From Leptotrichiaceae bacterium (GTDB lineage Bacteria; Fusobacteriota; Fusobacteriia; Fusobacteriales; Leptotrichiaceae): 48,345 nt of DNA. The DNA lies in assembly GCA_018060185.1 (NCBI GenBank), contig JAGOWQ010000010.1, forward strand, positions 1 to 48,345. The letters are read 5' to 3'. The first letter of the stretch is position 1. Each line of letters begins with the position of its first letter. Below the pieces are notes generated by a model. The model made no database searches and had not been told where the DNA came from. It saw nothing but the letters and a program-made list of their open reading frames with translations. Of this stretch, positions 1-7,853 are shown in pieces. The position numbers were made by a program, and so were the translations under genes.

Positions 1-248
1 CAGAAGATGCATGGGAACAGTACTTATATTGGCAAACCCAAGACAAAAAAACTTTAAAGCGAATAAATAGTCTTTTAAAGGATATTCAGAGAGACCCGCA
101 AAATGGTATTGGAAAGCCAGAAAAACTGAAAGATAATTTATCAGGATATTGGAGCAGAAGAATTGATGATAAAAACAGGCTTGTTTATAAATTTGATAAT
201 GAAATGATAGAAATAATACAATGTAAAACACACTATGGCGATAAGTGA
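1..248 (+). CDS. yoeB: YoeB/Txe-family toxin, 3' part only
   Basis: The open frame enters from the left edge (first full codon at 3) and stops at TGA 246-248, giving about 81 C-terminal residues. It reads as a YoeB-type ribosome-dependent mRNA endonuclease: a tryptophan-rich start (EDAWEQYLYWQTQD), a central LLKDIQRDP segment, the GKPEKLKDNLSGYWSRRI core and the R-L-V-Y strand typical of the family, ending CKTHYGDK. The family normally has about 85 residues, so only a few N-terminal residues are missing. Its antitoxin would lie just left of the window. Together with mazEF it suggests a plasmid-stabilisation edge. Confidence 0.88.
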   Translation, partial: EDAWEQYLYWQTQDKKTLKRINSLLKDIQRDPQNGIGKPEKLKDNLSGYWSRRIDDKNRLVYKFDNEMIEIIQCKTHYGDK

Positions 249-259
249 ATGAATATAAA

Positions 260-288
260 GGCAGCTGATAATATCAACTGTCTTTTTT
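260..288 (+). terminator. Terminator after yoeB
   Basis: GGCAGCTGATA (260-270) pairs with TATCAACTGTC (272-282) with one G-U and one mismatch, followed by a run of T. It lies 12 bases after the toxin stop codon, so it probably ends the toxin-antitoxin transcript. Confidence 0.55.
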
Positions 289-359
289 AATCTTTTTTTA
301 TATAAAAATCGTTATGTAACTTAGTCTTATGAATTTTTTTATAAGATAAGCTAAAAAAA

Positions 360-440
360 TAAATTCAGTGTTTATAGTATTTTGACCATGTCGGCCAGCT
401 GCAGCCTGGCACATGAATTTTTATTCCTGAAGAACTTTTT
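360..440 (+). repeat. Dispersed intergenic repeat, copy 1
   Basis: Contains TTTATAGTATTTTGACCATG, then GGCCAGCTGCAGCCTGGC, then AATTTTTATTCCTG. The same order of words occurs at 2342-2446 on this strand and, inverted, at 32276-32386 and 33310-33415. The CAGCTGCAG core is the most constant part. No coding potential is visible. Confidence 0.6.
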
Positions 441-479
441 GTCTTAATTTAAAACTAATCAAAAAACACAATATATAAG

Positions 480-525
480 TTGACATTCTTTTGCTTTTAT
501 TGTATAATTAGTTATAACATGTTAT
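480..525 (+). promoter_or_regulatory. Consensus promoter and palindromic operator of mazEF
   Basis: TTGACA (480-485) and TATAAT (503-508) are separated by exactly 17 bases, a perfect sigma-70-type promoter. Just downstream, 514-525 is the perfect palindrome ATAACATGTTAT, positioned over the expected transcript start. MazE-type antitoxins autoregulate through such sites. A related half-site pair (AATAACATT/AATGTTATT) precedes the AbrB-like gene at 39411. Confidence 0.8.
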
Positions 526-543
526 TACGAAAGGGTGATTAAA

Positions 544-786
544 ATGTCAAGTATAATAAAAATTGGAAATTCTTATGGCACTTTAATTTCAAAAAAAATC
601 TTAGATTCTCTTGATATAAAATTAGGTGATGAAATTGATTTAGAAATTAAAGACGAGGGAATTTTCATAAAGAAGCATGAAAAAGCAGCCTTTAGAGAAA
701 ACTTTATAAAAAGCTTCCAGGATAATGGAGTAATAAATGATGAAAAAGAATGGCTAGATTGGCAGGGATTTGATGATGAGTTATAA
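544..786 (+). CDS. mazE: MazE-like antitoxin (AbrB/SpoVT fold)
   Basis: An 80-residue protein beginning MSSIIKIGNSYGTLISKKIL, the swapped-hairpin DNA-binding motif of MazE antitoxins, followed by LGDEIDLEIKDEGIFIKK. The C-terminal half (about residues 45-80) is acidic and should wrap around the toxin. The GAAAGGG ribosome site at 529-535 favours ATG 544 over an in-frame GTG at 535. It overlaps mazF by about 11 bases, implying translational coupling. Expected to repress its own promoter at 480-525. Confidence 0.88.
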   Translation: MSSIIKIGNSYGTLISKKILDSLDIKLGDEIDLEIKDEGIFIKKHEKAAFRENFIKSFQDNGVINDEKEWLDWQGFDDEL

Positions 787-1099
787 AAAATATGAGATAC
801 TATTAATTAACTACGATCCGGCATTAGGAACGGAAATAACAAAGACTAGACCGAGTATTGTGATAAGTTCAGATATTTATAACAAATTATCAAATCAGTT
901 GATTGTTGCCCCTATTACGAGCGTTCACAGAGAATGGGGTACAAGAATTGATATTGATACGAAAAAAACTAAGGGGCAAATTGCATTAGATCAGATGAGA
1001 AGTATAAGCTCTATTAGAATAGTGAAAAAATTAGATACTCTAAAAGATGAGGAAACTAAAAAGAAAATAACAGAAACGCTTGAAATAATCTTTGAATAA
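776..1099 (+). CDS. mazF: MazF-like mRNA interferase toxin
   Basis: About 107 residues of the MazF/PemK family: ILLINYDPALGTEITKTRPS corresponds to the family's substrate-loop and Arg/Thr-containing signature (…D…G.E..K.RP), followed by QLIVAPITS and GQIALDQMRSIS, the second and third conserved strands. It is a sequence-specific endoribonuclease neutralised by the upstream antitoxin. The GGCAGGGA ribosome site (761-768) fits ATG 776; TTG 770 and ATG 773 are alternatives. Typical family length, no damage seen. Confidence 0.9.
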   Translation: MSYKKYEILLINYDPALGTEITKTRPSIVISSDIYNKLSNQLIVAPITSVHREWGTRIDIDTKKTKGQIALDQMRSISSIRIVKKLDTLKDEETKKKITETLEIIFE

Positions 1100-1119
1100 G
1101 CTGAATTGGAGTTGATACA

Positions 1120-1593
1120 ATGAAATATGATAATAATTCTGAAATAGTTCAAGAATTAATAGAAAAGTTGCAGGAAAATGATATAAAATATTTTGTAAAA
1201 ACAAAGTTTACAAATGACTTAGAGAAAGGTAATACAGTTTTAGTTGTATGGAAAAAAGGTTACAAAGATGAAGAAACAATATTGTATCATAATGATATAG
1301 CAATTACACAAAATTTATTTAAAGAACTTTTTGACTGTGAACAAGCATTTAAAGAAAATACTAAGAATATAGAAGAAACAGCGAAAGAAAATTATAAGAA
1401 TAGGGAAGAAAAAATAAAAGCAGAATGGGAAAATTACATGACAAAAAGCAGTTTAAATAAAAAAGAACCAATTTATATTAATCTTGATACTGTAGAAAAT
1501 CAGGAGCAGCTGCTTATAGATTTAAAAACTTTAAGTAAAGAAAATTTTGAAGATTTGTACGGTCTTCCAAAATCACATTTTATAACATATTAA
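1120..1593 (+). CDS. Hypothetical acidic/lysine-rich protein
   Basis: 157 residues, no signal peptide or membrane segment. The middle (about residues 85-115) is a charged helix rich in E and K. The first 60 residues look like a small alpha/beta fold (EIVQELIEKLQENDIKYFVK, then VLVVWKKG). A TTGGAG ribosome site precedes the ATG. It lies 20 bases after mazF in the same direction and may be cotranscribed with the toxin-antitoxin pair. I do not recognise a family. Confidence 0.6.
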   Translation: MKYDNNSEIVQELIEKLQENDIKYFVKTKFTNDLEKGNTVLVVWKKGYKDEETILYHNDIAITQNLFKELFDCEQAFKENTKNIEETAKENYKNREEKIKAEWENYMTKSSLNKKEPIYINLDTVENQEQLLIDLKTLSKENFEDLYGLPKSHFITY

Positions 1594-1827
1594 AGAAATA
1601 AAGAGAAAGAGTATGCTGTTATTACTGGAAGAAATTTATATAATAAAAAAATTGACTTTGTACTCATAAAAATGCTAGTATGAATTAATATGACCGTCTC
1701 GGAATGTAAATGTTTTGCAGAATGTGGTTATAAGAAATTAATTAATATAACTATCCTAGAATTATAAGCTATTTAGCTTTTTATCTTTTATAAAAAAACT
1801 ATATTAGAATGTAAAAGAGAGGATTTT

Positions 1828-2232
1828 ATGAGAATAGAAAATAGAAAAGGAAATAATTTCAATAAACAAGAAGCTTTTTTACTATATTGTACAGCTGTAA
1901 AAGAATTAAATGCTGTCACGAAAGAAGACTATTTTAAAAAAAATAAAAATAACAAATATCCCTCACCTGACTTTTTTTTACAAAATTTTCAAATAAAATT
2001 TACTGATGTTCAAAAAAAAATGAATAGAGAGCCTTTTCGTTTTAAAGATAAATTTCCGGATAAAGAAAGTATTTTTAAATTAAGTAGAGAGTTTTTTGTA
2101 GAAGAAGAACAAATAACTAAGAATGCTTTAAACAAATGGTACGGCAGACAAATTTCCGAATATATTTCACGCATGTTCGGCAGTTGGTCTAAATTCAAAA
2201 ATGAACTAAAAAAAAATGGAATTGATTTTTAA
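1828..2232 (+). CDS. HNH-associated-repeat-like DNA-binding protein
   Basis: 134 residues. The C-terminus (YISRMFGSWSKFKNELKKNG) closely resembles the homing-endonuclease-associated repeat, a DNA-binding unit of the form 'FGSW..F….G'. An earlier F-P-D-K-ESIFKLSREFF stretch could be a first copy. No HNH catalytic motif is present, so this is either a stand-alone DNA-binding protein or the remnant of a homing-type nuclease. RBS AGAGAGG precedes ATG 1828, and a strong terminator follows immediately. Confidence 0.55.
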   Translation: MRIENRKGNNFNKQEAFLLYCTAVKELNAVTKEDYFKKNKNNKYPSPDFFLQNFQIKFTDVQKKMNREPFRFKDKFPDKESIFKLSREFFVEEEQITKNALNKWYGRQISEYISRMFGSWSKFKNELKKNGIDF

Positions 2233-2248
2233 AATAAATATTGATCAG

Positions 2249-2267
2249 CCCCAATTGGGGTTTTTTT
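2249..2267 (+). terminator. Rho-independent terminator
   Basis: CCCCAATTGGGG followed by seven T residues, 16 bases after the preceding stop codon. The stem is a perfect palindrome, so pairing leaves a small loop, but the T-run is clear. Confidence 0.75.
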
Positions 2268-2341
2268 AATATAATTTTATATAAAAAGCATTGCTTAATT
2301 TTTATATGTAATTTTCTATGTATGTTAAGTAAAAAAATAAA

Positions 2342-2446
2342 GTCAATATTTATAGTACTTAGAGTAAAGGTGTCAGCTGCAGCCTGGAAGAAAAATTTTT
2401 TCCGGCAAGAATTTTTTTATTTAACCTTATTTTATACAAAAAGATT
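2342..2446 (+). repeat. Dispersed intergenic repeat, copy 2
   Basis: Carries AATATTTATAGTAC, GTCAGCTGCAGCCTGG, AAGAATTTTTTTATTTAACC and TTATTTTATACAAAA. It matches the reverse complement of 32276-32386 best and copy 1 (360-440) in the core. It directly abuts copy a of the terminator-ending repeated element. Confidence 0.6.
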
Positions 2447-2566
2447 TCTGATCACAAAATCCGTAAACGGATTTATTGCACTGTAACATACGGGGCAATG
2501 CAAGCAGACAAAAACAACCTTTTAATTCCAATCAGAAGAGAGCAACTAACCACTTCTCTTTTTTTA
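2447..2566 (+). ncRNA. Repeated terminator-ending RNA-like element, copy a
   Basis: Order: CTGATCACAAAAT, a short hairpin (ATCCG/CGGAT, 2459-2472), the conserved segment TATTGCACTGTAACATACGG closed by ATTGC/GCAAT, GCAAGCAGA, then a stem AAGAGAG/TTCTCTT followed by seven T residues. The same layout, with a different first-hairpin sequence, recurs at 36711-36830 and 44343-44461. The maintained stem with changed bases suggests an RNA. No promoter was identified. Confidence 0.5.
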
Positions 2567-2687
2567 CATATTTTATCGACTTTGAATAAGTTTTATATAA
2601 GCAATATTTCTATTATTCCGTGCTAAACCGCACGGCTGAACATTAAGAATTTTCTACAAAAATTCTGAACGTTCTCAAAGCCTGTAT

Positions 2688-2954
2688 TCAATGTTCATTT
2701 TTAATTTTATTAAGAAACTTTTCAATCTTTTCAATTATAGATTTATGATAGGGTTTTATATCTTTACCATACAGTTTAATACAATATATAGTATTTGTAT
2801 CTTCGACATACCGTATTGTATATGTAGTATTGTCAATAGTGAATGTAATAGGTGCCGAATGTTCTAAAATGACGGTTCCGTGAAAATTACTAATAAACCA
2901 TTTTTCAATTTTATAACTGGTCTTAACACCATGAAAAAAATAATATTCTGACAT
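2688..2954 (-). CDS. Hypothetical small protein
   Basis: 88 residues starting MSEYYFFHG, preceded by a GAGGTGG ribosome site (2959-2965), which is better than an upstream in-frame start at 2966. Predicted to be mostly beta strand (TVILEHSAPITFTIDNTTYT, IRYVEDTNTIYCIKLYG) with a C-terminal charged helix. No membrane segment. It follows the XRE regulator at 2995-3282 on the same strand, so the two may be one operon. Family not recognised. Confidence 0.55.
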   Translation of the reverse strand: MSEYYFFHGVKTSYKIEKWFISNFHGTVILEHSAPITFTIDNTTYTIRYVEDTNTIYCIKLYGKDIKPYHKSIIEKIEKFLNKIKNEH

Positions 2955-2994
2955 ATTCCACCTCAAAAAAATATTATATTAATTATAGCAGATT

Positions 2995-3282
2995 TTATTT
3001 ATTTTTTATCCGGGTATTTTTTTGTAACGTCCTGATCAGAGAGTCCGTTCTCTTAGGAAGAAGATCATCAAATGTAATAGATTTGTCATATTGATTGATT
3101 AAGTCTTTTATTAGATATAGGTGTCTAAGATTATATTTTCTGTCAAGACATTCAACTGATCTTATAAAGCTTCCCTCAACATTAAGATATTCTGCTGTTT
3201 CTTCCACAGAAATTCCGTATTTTTTTCTTAATTTCTTTATATTTTCAGATATTTTAGTATCAAAATTTTTTATTCCACTCAT
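2995..3282 (-). CDS. XRE-family helix-turn-helix regulator
   Basis: 95 residues. Residues about 10-65 form an XRE-type HTH: ISENIKKLRKKYGISVEETA is helices 1-2, EYLNVEGSFIRSVECLDRKY spans the recognition helix. The C-terminus (ITFDDLLPKRTDSLIRTLQK) is short and polar. GGTGG ribosome site at 3292-3296. Probably regulates itself and the downstream gene 2688-2954. It belongs to small single-domain plasmid or phage regulators; the target cannot be inferred. Confidence 0.7.
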   Translation of the reverse strand: MSGIKNFDTKISENIKKLRKKYGISVEETAEYLNVEGSFIRSVECLDRKYNLRHLYLIKDLINQYDKSITFDDLLPKRTDSLIRTLQKNTRIKNK

Positions 3283-3433
3283 ATTATTATGCCACCTTTC
3301 GCTTGCTATGAATATAAAATAAATGCTATCTTTATTCTACAAGCAAATGATTGCAAAAATAACGTTAAAGTGATATATTATAAATGATTCGTAGTTATAA
3401 ATAAATACCTTGCTCTACCCTTTATAAATAAAT

Positions 3434-3462
3434 AAAAAGGCATTTTTACAATGCCTTTTCTT
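3434..3462. terminator. Bidirectional terminator-like hairpin
   Basis: AAAAGGCAT (3434-3442) and ATGCCTTTT (3451-3459) pair perfectly, giving A- and T-tracts on both strands. It lies between the leftward XRE unit and the small rightward gene at 3554. Confidence 0.55.
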
Positions 3463-3553
3463 AATTATTCTGATAAAATACTAGACTTCTCTATCTGTTT
3501 TTTATATAATGATTTAAGTGTGTACAATATTAAAAACAGGGAGGATTGTTAAA

Positions 3554-3661
3554 ATGAAAATAATGATTAGAATTTTAAATCTTGATCTAAGCGGCTTAAA
3601 AAATATAAAGCCGAATTTTGATGACCCTGAATATATAATGAAAGGCACAAGTAAAGTATGA
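3554..3661 (+). CDS. Small ORF, possible remnant of an ATPase N-terminus
   Basis: 35 residues (MKIMIRILNLDLSGLKNIKP…) behind a good GGGAGGATTG ribosome site. The 'I-x-N-L-D-x-x-x-L-K-N-I' pattern resembles the first strands of SMC/AAA-type ATPases ('I..L.I.NFKNI'), so this may be a truncated remnant. It is followed within 30 bases by a terminator. Real expression is plausible, function unknown. Confidence 0.4.
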   Translation: MKIMIRILNLDLSGLKNIKPNFDDPEYIMKGTSKV

Positions 3662-3690
3662 ATAAACTTGAATGTATTAAACTATACATA

Positions 3691-3710
3691 AAGCCTTTTA
3701 GGCTTTTTTT
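3691..3710 (+). terminator. Rho-independent terminator
   Basis: AAGCC-TTTTA-GGCTT followed by five T residues, about 30 bases after the stop of the small ORF at 3554-3661. Confidence 0.7.
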
Positions 3711-3880
3711 TAGTGCCATAGATTTTTATATACAAATTATAATAGTTATCAAAATAAATACAAAGATGAAAATATTAAAATTATATTCTAAATTAATAAT
3801 GGAAGGAGGAAAAAGTTTTTTAATTTAGCGAGTTGCAATAAATGGCATTAGCCTTTTATATAGATTAGGAAATAATAGAA

Positions 3881-4057
3881 ATGAATAAATTATGTTTTGA
3901 GAACTATGTTCGTGAAATATATGAGACCCTAGAAACATTAAATCTAGGAAATCAAGACTATTTTGAACATTTAAATGAGGAAGAAAGGGCAAGATTAGAA
4001 GAAATAAAATTTAAGTATTTTTACAAAGGATTTCTTGCGAGTATAATGGAAGAATAG
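3881..4057 (+). CDS. Hypothetical 58-residue acidic protein
   Basis: Reads MNKLCFENYVREIYETLETL … YKGFLASIMEE. A TTAGGA ribosome site lies 10 bases upstream. It is helical and acidic, with an aromatic C-terminal 'KYFYKGFLASI' patch that recalls 'KLCFAYGYVEGLKKR' in the protein at 5329-5565, so they may be distant relatives. It converges on the repressor gene 4072-4704, sharing a terminator hairpin. Confidence 0.55.
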   Translation: MNKLCFENYVREIYETLETLNLGNQDYFEHLNEEERARLEEIKFKYFYKGFLASIMEE

Positions 4058-4080
4058 GAGTTTATTAACTCCTATTTATT
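4053..4080. terminator. Shared convergent terminator
   Basis: AATAGGAG (4053-4060) and CTCCTATT (4069-4076) pair perfectly around an 8-base loop. The hairpin overlaps the stop codons of the two convergent genes. Confidence 0.65.
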
Positions 4081-4704
4081 ATATAGTCCATAGTCTATAA
4101 TGGTAACAATACGTCCAATAATTTTAATATCGCTTTTTGAATGAATAGAAATTTTTTTCGTAAAATAATCGTATAAAGATACAGTATTTTCATTAGAATA
4201 ATAAAAACCAACAAGAATAGAATTATTATATGAGAAAATTCCTAAATCTTCTTGTAATAATTCATTTTTATTATTATATACAAAAATAAAATCATCTTTT
4301 TTAAAAGCCTTATCCTGCTTATCTAAAAATGGAAGGTTCATAAACTCTTTTAAATGTATTTCGCTATCAGATGATATAGAAAAAGAGTCAAGAATTTCAA
4401 TAAAAGAATTCTCATAAAAGGACTTTTCCGTATTAATTATTTTACAATAATTGAAAACATCTTTATCCTGGACATAACCAATGATATTTAAAAAAATAAT
4501 CGGATTAACATGGTAAAGTTCTGCAAGAGCAGTAACAACTAAAGAATTAATTCTTAAAATTTTACCGTCCTCTAATCGGCTAATGGTAGAGGAATCGATA
4601 CCAGTAAGAGCATGTATATCTCTGAAAGTATAATTATTTTTAGTTCTATATTGTTTAAGTATTTTCCCGAATTCAACTGTTTTTGCCTTATCAATAGTAA
4701 ACAT
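4072..4704 (-). CDS. XRE repressor with degenerate LexA/CI-like C-terminal domain
   Basis: 210 residues from the start MFTIDKAKTVEFG, which has an AAGGAG site; an upstream in-frame ATG lacks one. Residues about 10-65 are an HTH (GKILKQYRTKNNYTFRDIHA, then LTGIDSSTISRLEDG). Residues about 130-205 have the strand pattern of S24 repressors (KKDDFIFVYNNKNELL, then KIIGRIVTI) but no recognisable G-D-S nucleophile or paired lysine. Self-cleavage therefore looks lost. Its paralogue is at 5569-6189; the pair flanks two small rightward genes. A -10 TATAAT (4733-4738, complement) with TTGTTT 17 bases upstream can drive it. Confidence 0.75.
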   Translation of the reverse strand: MFTIDKAKTVEFGKILKQYRTKNNYTFRDIHALTGIDSSTISRLEDGKILRINSLVVTALAELYHVNPIIFLNIIGYVQDKDVFNYCKIINTEKSFYENSFIEILDSFSISSDSEIHLKEFMNLPFLDKQDKAFKKDDFIFVYNNKNELLQEDLGIFSYNNSILVGFYYSNENTVSLYDYFTKKISIHSKSDIKIIGRIVTIIDYGLYNK

Positions 4705-4797
4705 ATATCTCTCCTTAAATTCTTTATATTTAATTATACATTTAAAAAACAAATAAAACAAAAAAATTATTCTTTTTTTTTAAATTTTTAGTAAACG

Positions 4798-4911
4798 ATT
4801 ACTCATGAGTAATTTTAATGAAAAAAGTACATTTCTCAAAATCAACAAAAAATACTTTGTGGATTAAAGTATTGACAATTGAAAGAAATTTAGTATAATG
4901 TTTATATAAAC
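4798..4911 (+). promoter_or_regulatory. Rightward promoter with two palindromic operators
   Basis: TTGACA (4872-4877) and TATAAT (4894-4899) are 16 bases apart. GTTTATATAAAC, a perfect 12-base palindrome, sits at 4900-4911 over the likely transcript start. A second perfect 16-base palindrome, ATTACTCATGAGTAAT, lies at 4798-4813 between this promoter and the divergent repressor gene. The GTTTA-NN-TAAAC arrangement recurs at 6324-6335 in the relaxase promoter. Confidence 0.75.
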
Positions 4912-5044
4912 GAAAATAAATGTCACTAAATGAAACAAAAAAATATTAATTATAAATAAATTATTCAATCTCAATGGGAACGGTTTAATGAATTAATTAT
5001 ATATAGAAAAATATATAAATAATATTACTAAAAGGAGTGAGCTA

Positions 5045-5320
5045 ATGAGTGAAGAAATAAGGAAAATGGGTATTGTAGAAGAAATATTAGAATCTATTCT
5101 AGGGACTTCGGAGAAGGAAATTTTTGGATATGAAACAGATAGTATCATAATGTTAAATAAAAAAATAATATTAGAGCATGAGATAAAATTAAAATTATTC
5201 GATTTAGAGAAAGAATTGAAAAATGAAAGACTAGAAGAAGAATCTGTATATAAATTAATAAAAAAAATTATATATGAAACTTTTGGAAAAGGTGATTTTT
5301 TTTCAAATCTTGAGTATTAG
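5045..5320 (+). CDS. Hypothetical small acidic protein
   Basis: 91 residues, no membrane segment, largely helical (MGIVEEILESILGTSEKEIF, then IKLKLFDLEKELKNERLEEE). A consensus AAGGAGTGAG site precedes the ATG. First gene of a two-gene rightward unit under the promoter at 4872-4899 and therefore a probable target of the flanking repressors. A role in repressor control (an antirepressor) would fit the position but has no sequence support. Confidence 0.6.
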   Translation: MSEEIRKMGIVEEILESILGTSEKEIFGYETDSIIMLNKKIILEHEIKLKLFDLEKELKNERLEEESVYKLIKKIIYETFGKGDFFSNLEY

Positions 5321-5328
5321 GAGGGTAA

Positions 5329-5565
5329 ATGAAGAAAGAAAATTATTGTAAATATGATCTAGAGGAATTAGAAGAATTAATAGAGGAAAGTTATAGTTAT
5401 TATTCTTTTTTAGATTCTAAAAATCCAGATAATTTGACAATGCGTTTTAATGAGTTGTGTTCCAACATAGAAGTGAGTGCTAAATTAGAAAAATTGAAAA
5501 AATTGTGTTTTGCATATGGGTATGTAGAAGGATTAAAAAAAAGAAGTAGTAAAAAAACACCTTAA
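5329..5565 (+). CDS. Hypothetical small protein
   Basis: 78 residues, helical, beginning MKKENYCKYDLEELEELIEE and ending in a lysine/serine-rich tail. It starts 8 bases after the previous gene with a GGAGG site, so the two are surely cotranscribed. The stop codon lies inside a hairpin shared with the convergent repressor gene. Family unknown. Confidence 0.6.
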   Translation: MKKENYCKYDLEELEELIEESYSYYSFLDSKNPDNLTMRFNELCSNIEVSAKLEKLKKLCFAYGYVEGLKKRSSKKTP

Positions 5566-5584
5566 TTTTTAAAGGTGTTTTTTT
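5551..5584. terminator. Bidirectional terminator between convergent genes
   Basis: AAAAAAACACCTT (5551-5563) pairs with AAGGTGTTTTTTT (5572-5584), giving U-tracts in both directions. It overlaps the 3' ends of both convergent genes, so each transcript ends inside the other's last codons. Confidence 0.8.
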
Positions 5585-6189
5585 ATTTCATAAGTAACTT
5601 TACCTAAAATTTTCACTTTACTTTTATCTTCTAAACATAATTTTGAGTTATTTAAAAAAGCAACAATATTATCTTTTTCATGATAAGGTGAAATAATGTA
5701 ATCGTCGTTAATTTTTAAAATACCAACTTCATCGTTATTTAATGAATCTGTATAGTAAAAAATGATAATAATATTATCGTTGAACTGAAAGCTAAAAAAA
5801 TTATTGTTTTGATTTTCAATAATTGGTAAATTAATATTTCTCAAAACTTTTTTATTGAAATTGTCAATTTCATATATAGAGCTGAAAAGCGGAATAGAAA
5901 AATCTCTATTCTTTTCGGAAATATTATTTACATATTCTATAATGAGATTATTATTAAGATAACCAAGCAAATCATAAAAAACAATGACATTAGTATTATA
6001 GTAATCAGCTAATCGTAAAAGCATATTAGGATTAATTTTCTTTATAAGCCCATTCTCTAATCTACTTAAAGTAGTAATATCAATTTTTGTTTTTAAATAA
6101 ATATCCCGGACAGTTACTCCCTTGTTTATTCTTAACTCTCTTAAATAATTTCCAAACTTTTCAAGTCTAAGATCATCAATGTATAACAT
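5569..6189 (-). CDS. XRE repressor, paralogue of 4072-4704
   Basis: 206 residues from MLYIDDLRLEKFG behind a GGAGG site. HTH at about 10-65: FGNYLRELRINKGVTVRDIY, then KTKIDITTLSRLENG, and the same LLRLADYY…VIVFYDLLGY linker as its paralogue. The C-terminal domain keeps the S24-like beta pattern (FQFNDNIIIIFYYTDSLNND … VKILGKVTYEI) without visible catalytic Ser/Lys. It lies divergent from the relaxase gene and probably controls that promoter. The two paralogues share fold and operator-like sites, suggesting a double-repressor switch for transfer. Confidence 0.75.
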   Translation of the reverse strand: MLYIDDLRLEKFGNYLRELRINKGVTVRDIYLKTKIDITTLSRLENGLIKKINPNMLLRLADYYNTNVIVFYDLLGYLNNNLIIEYVNNISEKNRDFSIPLFSSIYEIDNFNKKVLRNINLPIIENQNNNFFSFQFNDNIIIIFYYTDSLNNDEVGILKINDDYIISPYHEKDNIVAFLNNSKLCLEDKSKVKILGKVTYEIKKHL

Positions 6190-6312
6190 TTTGACCTCCA
6201 TGTACATTAATATACTTAAATTCTATCAAATTATCATATCATTTTTATAAACAAGAACAAAAGATGTTTTTGTTTTTTTTATATACTATAAATAAAGGTA
6301 TATTCATTTTTG

Positions 6313-6353
6313 AAACAAATTTTGTTTACATAAACTTACAAATGTGTTATATT
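6313..6353 (+). promoter_or_regulatory. Relaxase promoter and operator
   Basis: TTTACA (6325-6330) and TATATT (6348-6353) are 17 bases apart. Overlapping the -35 box are GTTTACATAAAC (6324-6335; inverted halves GTTTA/TAAAC, as at 4900-4911) and AAACAAA-T-TTTGTTT (6313-6327). Repressor binding here should block the relaxase transcript. Confidence 0.65.
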
Positions 6354-6389
6354 AAAAATAAAAAAGTTTAACAAATTATGAGGTAAAAA

Positions 6390-7853
6390 ATGGCAATATT
6401 CCAATTAAAAGTAGATAAGATAAGTAAACAGAAAAACTCAAAAGGTGCAAGTCGAAGTAATGATTATATTCAAAGAGAAAATGAGTTTGAAGGAAAAGAC
6501 GATCTCATTTATAAGGAAGAGAAAAATATCCCGGAAGAGTTTAAAGACGGAAAAGAATTTACAGAAATAATGGAAAAAAACATTAGAAAAAATGCCAGAC
6601 TGTTTAAAAAATATGAACAAAGTTTGCCACGGGAATTTTCAGATGAGAAGAATATAGAAATAGCTAAAGAGTTTTGTGAGAAACAGTTTGGTGATAAATA
6701 TATATATTTTTTAGCGGTACATAATCCAGACGGAGATCATGCACATATGCATATAAATGTTTTTGAAAGAAAAATTGACGGAATAAAAAGAGAAAATAAA
6801 GAAACATATTTTAAAAGGCCTAATGCAAAAAACAGAGAAAAAGGCGGTTGGTATGCAGACAGAGAATGTAATAAGAAAAAGTATACAGAAGAGTTATATA
6901 AGAATTGGGAAGATCATTTAAATAATCATTTAGTGGAAGCAGGATTGCCTAAATTAAAACCTAAGCCAAAAGAAAAAAACGTTAAAAAAGAAAAGGAAAA
7001 GTTTTATTCAGTAAAAGAGATAAAAGAAATGGATACAAAAAAATTGACTGAATTATTACTAACTTATGAATCCCAAATAAAAGACCGGGAAGAAAAGCGA
7101 GATAATTTATATAAGAAAAAAAATAGTCTGAAAAAGCAGCAGGAAAGAATAGTAAATGAATTAACTGATAATAGTTTATATAAATTAGATAACCAAATAA
7201 AAAGTCTAAAAGTCAAGATGAATAGAAAAAATATAAGTTCAAAAGAAAAAATATCAACGTTTCAAGTAGTAAAGAGTTTGGAAAAAAAGAGAGAAGAAAT
7301 TTTAAAAGATAATATCGGAACTGATCAATTTAAGTTGGTAGAAAAAGAAATAGGTCATAGGGATAACAGAGAATTAAAAAAGCTGAATAAGGAAATAGAA
7401 AACATAAGGAAGCGGGCAGAAAAAGTCATAAACAATAGATCAAAAGATGAGATGAGAGAAGTAAGTCATAAATTATTGAAGAAAAAAATATATCTCTCAA
7501 AATTGAATATAGATAAAAAAGGGAAATATTTATTAAAGTCAGCAACGAAAAGTAAGTATGCAGAAAAAAGAAATAGCAAAAAAGATTTTATGAAAGTAAA
7601 AAGAAATTTATTAGTAGCAATAAACTTGGGGAGTAGAATTTTTAGAATAGTTGGAGTGGGAAAAACACAACCAGATGATAGTTATGGAAAATTAATAGAT
7701 TTAAGAATTAGCAAATTAAATAAAGGAAGAGAAAGCGAAAAAACAATTTATGATAATACTCAAGATGAAAAAGATTTATCTGATTCAAAAGAAGAAGTAA
7801 AAGAGGGCGAATTAGAAAAAGAGAAAGTTCGGGAAAATGATTATGAACGTTAA
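6390..7853 (+). CDS. MobA/MobL-type (MOB-Q-like) conjugative relaxase
   Basis: 487 residues. The N-terminal ~200 residues form the nickase domain: a probable catalytic tyrosine at 26 (SNDYIQRE) and the HUH-type metal motif at about 111-121 (HNPDGDHAHMH), matching HxDxxxPHxH of MobA/MobL relaxases. It would nick oriT, attach to the 5' end and be passed through the VirD4/VirB channel. The C-terminal half is a long lysine/glutamate-rich coiled coil (about 215-360), followed by a basic region and an acidic tail, with no helicase or primase domain. GAGGT site before ATG. The gene is followed by the probable oriT region and precedes the VirB operon. Confidence 0.85.
   Translation: MAIFQLKVDKISKQKNSKGASRSNDYIQRENEFEGKDDLIYKEEKNIPEEFKDGKEFTEIMEKNIRKNARLFKKYEQSLPREFSDEKNIEIAKEFCEKQFGDKYIYFLAVHNPDGDHAHMHINVFERKIDGIKRENKETYFKRPNAKNREKGGWYADRECNKKKYTEELYKNWEDHLNNHLVEAGLPKLKPKPKEKNVKKEKEKFYSVKEIKEMDTKKLTELLLTYESQIKDREEKRDNLYKKKNSLKKQQERIVNELTDNSLYKLDNQIKSLKVKMNRKNISSKEKISTFQVVKSLEKKREEILKDNIGTDQFKLVEKEIGHRDNRELKKLNKEIENIRKRAEKVINNRSKDEMREVSHKLLKKKIYLSKLNIDKKGKYLLKSATKSKYAEKRNSKKDFMKVKRNLLVAINLGSRIFRIVGVGKTQPDDSYGKLIDLRISKLNKGRESEKTIYDNTQDEKDLSDSKEEVKEGELEKEKVRENDYER

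Noticed and set aside
2241..2486. Open frame of 81 codons rightward
   Set aside because: It crosses a terminator and two repeats, has no ribosome site and low-complexity composition.
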